Assembly (NCBI GenBank): GCA_910583815.1
Contig: CAJTZB010000074.1
Location: forward strand, 1-11,465
Direction of reading: 5' to 3'
Length of the DNA stretch: 11,465 nt
Origin: an uncultured Lachnospiraceae bacterium
Lineage (GTDB): Bacteria > Bacillota > Clostridia > Lachnospirales > Lachnospiraceae
Part shown: positions 6,744-11,465 of the stretch, in pieces
How positions within the stretch are numbered: the stretch's first letter is position 1
Layout: each line of letters begins with the position of its first letter
Notes under the pieces: generated by a model
Told to the model about the DNA's origin: nothing
What the model saw: the letters and a program-made list of their open reading frames with translations, nothing else
Database searches by the model: none
Made by a program: the position numbers and the translations under genes

Positions 6744-8159
6744 ATGTATGATGTAGCCGTTATTGGCGCAGGGGTGGTTGGATGTGCTATTGCAAGAGAG
6801 CTGTCACGCTATGAAAGAAGCGTTGTGGTATTAGAAAGGGCTTCTGATGTATGTGAAGGAACATCAAAGGCAAACAGTGGGATTGTGCATGCAGGCTTTG
6901 ATGCAATTCCTAAAAGCATGAAAGCGAGAATGAACGTATCTGGAAATGAAAAAATGGAGCAGCTTTCCAAGGAACTCGATATTCCGTTCAGAAGGAATGG
7001 TTCTATGGTGATTTGCATGGAGGAGAGCGGAAGGACAAAATTAGAGCAGCTTTATGAGTATGGACAGGAAAATGGTGTCAAAGGGCTTCGTTTGCTTACT
7101 GGTGATCAGGCAAGAGAGCTGGAATCAGGGATTTCTAAAAATGTTATTGCAGCGTTATATGCTCCTTCAGGTGGTATTGTCTGTCCTTTTGAACTGACAA
7201 TTGCACTTGCAGAAAATGCAAATGTAAATGGTGTGGACTTTTTCTTTGATACAGAAGTAACTGGCATTGAAAAAACAGAGGGTGGCTATCTGGTGCAGAC
7301 ATCCACAGAGAATTATACGGCAAAATATGTGATTAATGCAGCAGGTGTTTATGCAGATAAAATTCACCATATGGTAAGTAAGACACCAATGGAGATTGTA
7401 GCAAGAAAAGGAGAATATTGTCTATACGATAAACAGATTGGCACTATGGTAGACAGTACTATCTTTCAATTACCAACCAAAAACGGAAAAGGAGTTCTTG
7501 TTACTCCAACGATTCATGGAAATCTTTTGCTTGGGCCAACGGCAACAGATATTGAAGATAAAGAAGGTATTGATACAACAGCTGATGGGTTTGCTGCCAT
7601 AATGGAAAAAGCAGCTTTAAGCCTTGATACAGTGCCAAGAGGACAGATTATTACGTCTTTTGCCGGCCTTCGCGCTCATTCGGTAAAGGATGATTTTATT
7701 ATTGGGGAGGCGACAGATGCCGAAGGATTTTTTGATGTAGCAGGAATAGAGTCTCCCGGACTTACAAGTGCGCCTGCTATTGGTGAGTATGTGGCAGAGC
7801 TTCTTCAGAGGAAGGATCCGGCTGCCCAAAAACACACCTTTATTTCAAAAAGAGAAGGCATTCCACATATGTCAGAACTTTCCGAAGAGGAAAAACAGGC
7901 TTGGATTCAGAAGGATTCATCCTATGCAGCAGTTGTATGCCGCTGTGAAATGGTAACAGAGGGTGAGATTTTAAATGCTATCCACAGACCTCTTGGAGCA
8001 AAGACAATAGATGGAATCAAACGCAGAACTCGTGCAGGGATGGGGCGCTGTCAGGCGGGTTTTTGCACGCCAAAGACAATGGAGCTGTTGGCAAGAGAAT
8101 GGAACATAAAGATAGAGGATGTAGTTAAATCAGGGAGGAATTCGCATGTACTCTTATGA
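6744..8159 (+). CDS. GlpA-like FAD-dependent glycerol-3-phosphate dehydrogenase with BFD-type [2Fe-2S] domain
   Basis: A 471-residue flavoprotein, annotated in many genomes simply as an NAD(P)/FAD-dependent oxidoreductase. The likely reaction is sn-glycerol-3-phosphate to dihydroxyacetone phosphate. The N terminus has the dinucleotide-binding motif GAGVVG at residues 8-13, the first strand MYDVAVIGAG, and the acidic end VVLER; NSGIVHAG and later GLRAHS and GIESPGLTSAPAIG fit DAO-family enzymes such as GlpA and LhgO. The C-terminal 80 residues form a BFD-like [2Fe-2S] domain with Cys399, Cys401, Cys436 and Cys441 in CRC and GRCQAGFC. At 471 residues it is shorter than E. coli GlpA (about 540). 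ATG 6744 is chosen over TTG 6672 because the binding fold begins there and a purine-rich AGGAAAGGGG lies just upstream; the TTG also falls in the promoter. The neighbouring glycerol kinase supports glycerol-3-phosphate over 2-hydroxyglutarate as substrate. Confidence 0.82.
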   Translation: MYDVAVIGAGVVGCAIARELSRYERSVVVLERASDVCEGTSKANSGIVHAGFDAIPKSMKARMNVSGNEKMEQLSKELDIPFRRNGSMVICMEESGRTKLEQLYEYGQENGVKGLRLLTGDQARELESGISKNVIAALYAPSGGIVCPFELTIALAENANVNGVDFFFDTEVTGIEKTEGGYLVQTSTENYTAKYVINAAGVYADKIHHMVSKTPMEIVARKGEYCLYDKQIGTMVDSTIFQLPTKNGKGVLVTPTIHGNLLLGPTATDIEDKEGIDTTADGFAAIMEKAALSLDTVPRGQIITSFAGLRAHSVKDDFIIGEATDAEGFFDVAGIESPGLTSAPAIGEYVAELLQRKDPAAQKHTFISKREGIPHMSELSEEEKQAWIQKDSSYAAVVCRCEMVTEGEILNAIHRPLGAKTIDGIKRRTRAGMGRCQAGFCTPKTMELLAREWNIKIEDVVKSGRNSHVLL

Positions 8160-9402
8160 TATAGTTGTGATTGGAGGAGGGCCTGCGGGTCTGGCAGCAG
8201 CGCTTTCTGCGAGAGAAGAAGGCGCAGAACGTGTGCTGATTTTAGAAAGGGAAAAAGAACTTGGTGGGATTTTAAACCAGTGTATCCATAATGGTTTTGG
8301 ACTGCATACCTTTCATGAAGAGCTGACAGGGCCAGAATATGCGGCAAGATTTATTGGGCGTGTAAGAGAGCAGAAAATAGAGTGCATGTTAGAGACAACG
8401 GTAATTGGGCTGTCAAAGGAAAAAGAAATCACAGCAATGAATCGGGAGCAGGGGCTGTTTCATATTAAGGCAAAAGCCGTTGTATTGGCAATGGGCTGCC
8501 GTGAACGCCCAAGAGGAGCACTGAGTATTCCGGGGTATCGTCCGGCTGGTATTTTTTCTGCAGGAACAGCACAGCGTTTTGTGAATATAGAAGGGAAGAT
8601 GCCAGGAAAAGAAGTCGTTATTTTAGGTTCAGGGGACATTGGGCTTATTATGGCACGCCGTATGACATTAGAAGGCGCAAAAGTAAAGGTAGTTGCAGAG
8701 TTGATGCCATATTCTGGAGGTTTAAAGAGAAATATTGTGCAGTGTCTTAACGATTATAATATTCCGCTTAAACTTAGCCATACGGTAGTGGGTATAGATG
8801 GAAAAGAACGTGTCTGTGGTGTTACATTGGCACAGGTAGATGATAATAAGAAACCAATTCCAGGAACAGAGGAATATATTTCGTGCGATACCTTGCTGCT
8901 TTCGGTTGGCTTGATTCCTGAAAATGAGCTTTCTCTTGAGGCAGGCGTTCCAATGGATCGTATAACACAGGGACCAATCGTAAATGAGCATTTGGAGACA
9001 GGAATTTCGGGGATTTTTGCTTGTGGGAATGTGCTTCATGTACATGATCTGGTAGATTTTGTGTCAGAGGAGGCAAAAAATGCGGGAAGATATGCCGCTC
9101 ATTATATAAAAGCAGTAAAAAAAGAACAGACAGAAGAAATAGTTATCCGTGGAGGACGTGGTGTGCGTTATACCGTACCGCAGAAATTTCAGATAGAAAA
9201 TGGGGAAGAGACTCTCCTGATTCGTTTTCGTGTGGACAATGTATATAAAGACAAAGTACTTGGTATTTTTGCAGATGACAGAGAAATTCGGCATATAAAA
9301 AAGCGTATGTTAGCTCCGGGAGAAATGGAGGAAGTGCGTATAAAACGAGAGGAACTTTTGGCGTTGAAAGGGTGTAAGGAGCTTGTGCTTGCATTGGAAT
9401 AA
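8146..9402 (+). CDS. GlpB-like FAD-dependent oxidoreductase
   Basis: A 418-residue flavoprotein, probably the electron-transfer partner of the GlpA-like enzyme upstream. It has two nucleotide-binding motifs: GGGPAG at residues 10-15 for FAD and GSGDIG at 161-166 for NAD(P)H or a second dinucleotide. A further FAD contact, GIFACGN, is at 289-295, followed by the helix HDLVDFVSEEAKNAGRYAA. There is no CxxC redox pair, so it is not a thioredoxin- or disulphide-reductase; CIHNGFGLH after ELGGILNQ is typical of this group of amine/GlpB-associated flavoproteins. Start ATG 8146 overlaps the upstream gene by 14 bases and has GGGAGGA at 8133-8139, so the two subunits are probably made in a fixed ratio. 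The last 90 residues form a separate C-terminal domain of unclear role. The length is close to that of E. coli GlpB (about 420), but the NAD-binding-like fold suggests a pyridine nucleotide rather than a membrane quinone as acceptor (inference). Confidence 0.82.
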   Translation: MYSYDIVVIGGGPAGLAAALSAREEGAERVLILEREKELGGILNQCIHNGFGLHTFHEELTGPEYAARFIGRVREQKIECMLETTVIGLSKEKEITAMNREQGLFHIKAKAVVLAMGCRERPRGALSIPGYRPAGIFSAGTAQRFVNIEGKMPGKEVVILGSGDIGLIMARRMTLEGAKVKVVAELMPYSGGLKRNIVQCLNDYNIPLKLSHTVVGIDGKERVCGVTLAQVDDNKKPIPGTEEYISCDTLLLSVGLIPENELSLEAGVPMDRITQGPIVNEHLETGISGIFACGNVLHVHDLVDFVSEEAKNAGRYAAHYIKAVKKEQTEEIVIRGGRGVRYTVPQKFQIENGEETLLIRFRVDNVYKDKVLGIFADDREIRHIKKRMLAPGEMEEVRIKREELLALKGCKELVLALE

Positions 9403-9454
9403 GCAAGAGAAGTGAGGCAAAGATAGCAGGAAATTTGTTAGAAACGGAGGACAT

Positions 9455-9844
9455 ATGAGTCAGAATATGGAGCATGTATCAGAACAGACGGAACTAATCT
9501 GTATCGGATGCCCAATGGGATGCCTGATGATGGCAGTGAAGAATAATGGAGAACTGTCTGTGCAAGGAAATACCTGTCCGCGTGGGGCGGAATATGCAAA
9601 GAAGGAATTGACAAATCCATGCCGCATGGTTACGTCCTCTGTTCCGGTAGTAAATGGAGAGACAGCAAGAGTATCAGTTAAGACAAAAGGGGAGATTCCA
9701 AAAGAGAAAATTATGGAGTGCATGAAGAAGATTCATGCTCTTTTAGCAGAGGCTCCGGTAGAGATTGGAGATATTATATGTGCAGATATTGCTGGGACAG
9801 GGGTGGATTTGGTTGCCACAAAAGCAGTAGCTGTGTTAAAATAA
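9455..9844 (+). CDS. DUF1667 small cysteine-rich protein (probable iron-sulfur subunit)
   Basis: A 129-residue protein of the DUF1667 family, found next to GlpA/GlpB-like flavoproteins in anaerobes. The N terminus reads ELICIGCPMGCLM, with Cys16, Cys19 and Cys23, followed by Cys41 in NTCPRGAEYAKKEL and Cys56 in NPCRM. The C-x2-C-x3-C-x17-C layout resembles the [4Fe-4S] site at the N terminus of molybdopterin oxidoreductases, so an iron-sulfur cluster is a reasonable inference but has not been shown here. The C-terminal part (IPKEKIMECMKKIHALL, then APVEIGDII) is a small alpha/beta domain without a recognised activity. Start ATG 9455 has CGGAGGA at 9445-9451. It lies 52 bases after the GlpB-like gene and 59 bases before glycerol kinase, occupying the place that glpC holds in the E. 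coli operon. No membrane segment is visible. Confidence 0.8.
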   Translation: MSQNMEHVSEQTELICIGCPMGCLMMAVKNNGELSVQGNTCPRGAEYAKKELTNPCRMVTSSVPVVNGETARVSVKTKGEIPKEKIMECMKKIHALLAEAPVEIGDIICADIAGTGVDLVATKAVAVLK

Positions 9845-9858
9845 GACAATAAGGAAGA

Positions 9859-9885
9859 ACAGTGTACAATTTTTATATGCACTGT
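9859..9885 (+). promoter_or_regulatory. Inverted repeat between the DUF1667 gene and glycerol kinase gene
   Basis: ACAGTGTA at 9859-9866 pairs with TGCACTGT at 9878-9885: 8 positions with one G-T wobble and an 11-base AT-rich loop. It sits just ahead of the glpK ribosome site (AGGAG at 9893-9897). No T-run follows, so it is not an ordinary terminator. It could be an mRNA stability or processing hairpin or a protein-binding palindrome; function unknown. Confidence 0.4.
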
Positions 9886-9903
9886 ACGGAACAGGAGTAA
9901 AGT

Positions 9904-11400
9904 ATGCAGAAATATGTCATGGCACTGGATCAAGGGACGACAAGTTCCCGCTGTATTTTATTCGACAAAAAAGGGAATATCTGTAGCATGGCGCAGAAAG
10001 AATTTGAGCAGATTTATCCCAATCCGGGGTGGGTAGAACATAACCCAAGAGAAATTTGGTCGTCACAGCTTGCAGTAGCAACAGAGGCAATGGCTAAAAT
10101 TGGCGCAAAGGCGGAAGATGTTGCTGCCCTTGGCATTACAAATCAGAGAGAAACCACAATCGTTTGGAACCGTTATACCGGAGAACCGGTATACAATGCG
10201 ATTGTCTGGCAATGCCATAGGACTGCACATATAGTAAAAGAACTTTGTGCGGACGGATTTGATGAAGTGATTCGTAAAAAGACAGGGCTTGTGCCGGATG
10301 CATACTTTTCTGCAACTAAAATCATGTGGATTTTGGAGAATGTTCCGGGAGCAAGAGAATCAGCAGAGGCAGGAGAATTGTTGTTTGGAACTGTTGACAC
10401 TTGGCTGATTTGGAACCTAACAGAAGGAGCTATCCATGTAACAGATTATACAAATGCATCTCGCACGATGTTATTTGATATTTATAATCTGTGCTGGGAT
10501 GAGGAGCTTCTTGAACGTTTTGGGATTCCGAAGTCAATGCTTCCTGAAGTAAAACCATCAAGTTGTGTATATGGTTGGACTGCGTCTGGATTACTGGGTG
10601 GGAAGATCAGAATTGCAAGTGCTGCCGGAGACCAGCAGGCGGCACTGTTTGGGCAATGTTGTTTTGAAGCGGGTGATGTTAAGAATACGTATGGAACGGG
10701 ATGTTTTCTGCTTATGAATACCGGCACAGAGGCCATTTCTTCAAAGCATGGGCTTGTTACTACGATTGCAGCAAGTACAACAGAGGATGTAGAGTATGCA
10801 CTGGAAGGAAGCATATTTGTGGCAGGAGCCGCAGTGCAGTGGCTGCGTGATGAATTGCGTATGTTTAAAAGTGCTTCGCAGTCAGAAGATTATGCGACTG
10901 CAGTTTCAGATACAGAGGGTGTCTATATTGTGCCGGCTTTTACCGGGCTTGGCGCTCCGTATTGGAACCAGTATGCAAGGGGGACTATTGTCGGCATTAC
11001 AAGAGGATGTACCAAGGAACATATTATTCGCGCAGTGCTTGAATCAATAGCTTATCAGACTCATGATGTGCTTCGTGCTATGGAACAGGATGCCGGAACA
11101 CAGCTGAGAATTTTAAGAGTGGACGGCGGTGCAAGTGCAAATGATTTCCTGATGCAGTTTCAGTCTGATATTCTTGGCACAAAGGTGCATCGTCCGGTCT
11201 GTATTGAGACAACGGCACTTGGTGCGGCATATTTGGCGGGCCTTGCAGTCGGATATTTTAAAGACAGAAAAGAAATTCAGGAAAACTGGCAGTTGAACAG
11301 GGAGTTTCTTCCTTACATGAAAGAGGAACGCAAGAAACAGCTGCTTCGCGGCTGGAATAAAGCGGTGCGCTGTGCGCTTTTGTGGCAGGAAGAAGATTGA
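9904..11400 (+). CDS. glpK: Glycerol kinase
   Basis: A full-length enzyme of 498 residues (family about 500) that phosphorylates glycerol with ATP to sn-glycerol-3-phosphate, the substrate of the flavoenzyme encoded upstream. The phosphate-binding DQGTTSSR is at residues 9-16. The glycerol-binding residues expected from E. coli GlpK are present: Arg82-Glu83 in TNQRETT, Trp102 in IVWQCHRT, Tyr134, and catalytic Asp243 with Gln244 in AGDQQAALFGQ. YGTGCFLLMNTG and DGGASANDFLMQFQSDIL belong to the ATP side. Start ATG 9904 has AGGAG at 9893-9897. Unlike the glycerol kinases of Bacillus and Enterococcus, which are activated by HPr phosphorylation of a His in a YHFFG/YHFYG segment, the matching stretch here (GWTASGLLGGKIRIAS) has no histidine, so PTS activation by that route is unlikely. 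The loop is also one residue shorter than in either the Gram-positive or the E. coli enzyme (alignment by eye). Confidence 0.96.
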   Translation: MQKYVMALDQGTTSSRCILFDKKGNICSMAQKEFEQIYPNPGWVEHNPREIWSSQLAVATEAMAKIGAKAEDVAALGITNQRETTIVWNRYTGEPVYNAIVWQCHRTAHIVKELCADGFDEVIRKKTGLVPDAYFSATKIMWILENVPGARESAEAGELLFGTVDTWLIWNLTEGAIHVTDYTNASRTMLFDIYNLCWDEELLERFGIPKSMLPEVKPSSCVYGWTASGLLGGKIRIASAAGDQQAALFGQCCFEAGDVKNTYGTGCFLLMNTGTEAISSKHGLVTTIAASTTEDVEYALEGSIFVAGAAVQWLRDELRMFKSASQSEDYATAVSDTEGVYIVPAFTGLGAPYWNQYARGTIVGITRGCTKEHIIRAVLESIAYQTHDVLRAMEQDAGTQLRILRVDGGASANDFLMQFQSDILGTKVHRPVCIETTALGAAYLAGLAVGYFKDRKEIQENWQLNREFLPYMKEERKKQLLRGWNKAVRCALLWQEED

Positions 11401-11418
11401 TCAAAGGAGCGGGCTTCA

Positions 11419-11465
11419 TTGGACGACTGGAGCAATACTTTTGCAACAAATAAAAAATCCGTAAA
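11419..11465 (+). CDS. Possible start of a further operon gene (3' partial)
   Basis: Downstream of glpK, AAAGGAG at 11403-11409 lies 9 bases before TTG 11419, from which the frame is open to the window edge (DDWSNTFATNKKSV). Only about 15 codons are visible, so no family can be named. A ribosome site immediately after glpK suggests that the operon continues. The alternative is that this is simply untranslated sequence. Confidence 0.25.
   Translation, partial: MDDWSNTFATNKKSV

Noticed and set aside
8822..9076. Minus-strand open frames in the glycerol genes and elsewhere in the window
   Set aside because: They are antisense to genes with clear family motifs, lack ribosome sites and show no recognisable protein features.
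9865..9870. TACAAT as a -10 box of a separate glpK promoter
   Set aside because: There is no recognisable -35 box 16-18 bases upstream, and the element lies inside the inverted repeat. glpK is more simply explained as part of the upstream operon.

Overview
The window looks like a chromosomal piece of a Gram-positive anaerobe of the Clostridia, most probably a Lachnospiraceae-type gut bacterium. The grounds are AT-leaning codon use, strong AAAGGAGG-type ribosome binding sites, and a set of Tad-pilus proteins (Flp1-like pilin, DUF5702 protein, DUF6382-FHA protein) known from that group. All supported genes are on the + strand, and every gap between genes is shorter than about 115 bases. I saw no insertion sequence, tRNA, rRNA or CRISPR array.

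Positions 1-6630 are the distal part of a Tad/Flp (type IVc) pilus locus. In order they encode a TadB/TadC-like type II secretion F-family membrane protein (5' end outside the window) with an Ig-like domain ahead of its first membrane segment; a small Flp1-type pilin; an 810-residue DUF5702-type protein with a pilin-like N terminus and a long coiled coil; a TadE-like pseudopilin ending in two Cys/His (probably zinc-binding) repeats; a short A24 prepilin peptidase; a second, very small TadE-like protein whose start lies inside the peptidase gene; and a cytoplasmic DUF6382-FHA protein. The likely division of labour is that the peptidase trims the pilin and pseudopilins, the F-family protein forms part of the membrane platform, and the FHA protein links assembly to Ser/Thr phosphorylation. 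The ATPase (TadA), TadZ and CpaB-type genes are expected upstream, outside the window.

Positions 6631-6743 separate the two loci and carry a good extended -10 promoter (TG-T-TATAAT). Positions 6744-11400 form a glycerol/glycerol-3-phosphate catabolic operon: a GlpA-like FAD dehydrogenase with a BFD-type [2Fe-2S] domain, a GlpB-like flavoprotein overlapping it by 14 bases, a small Cys-rich DUF1667 protein in the place of GlpC, and glycerol kinase. Together they would turn glycerol into dihydroxyacetone phosphate. A possible further gene starts at the right edge.

The most interesting points are the Ig-like fusion on the platform protein, the tandem Cys/His repeats on the TadE-like protein, the atypical prepilin leaders (42 and 48 residues; Ala at -1; no Glu at +5), the GlpA-GlpB-DUF1667 arrangement, and a Gram-positive glycerol kinase lacking the histidine that HPr phosphorylates. 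None of this clearly amounts to a wholly new system. It is a divergent Tad locus next to a glycerol operon.
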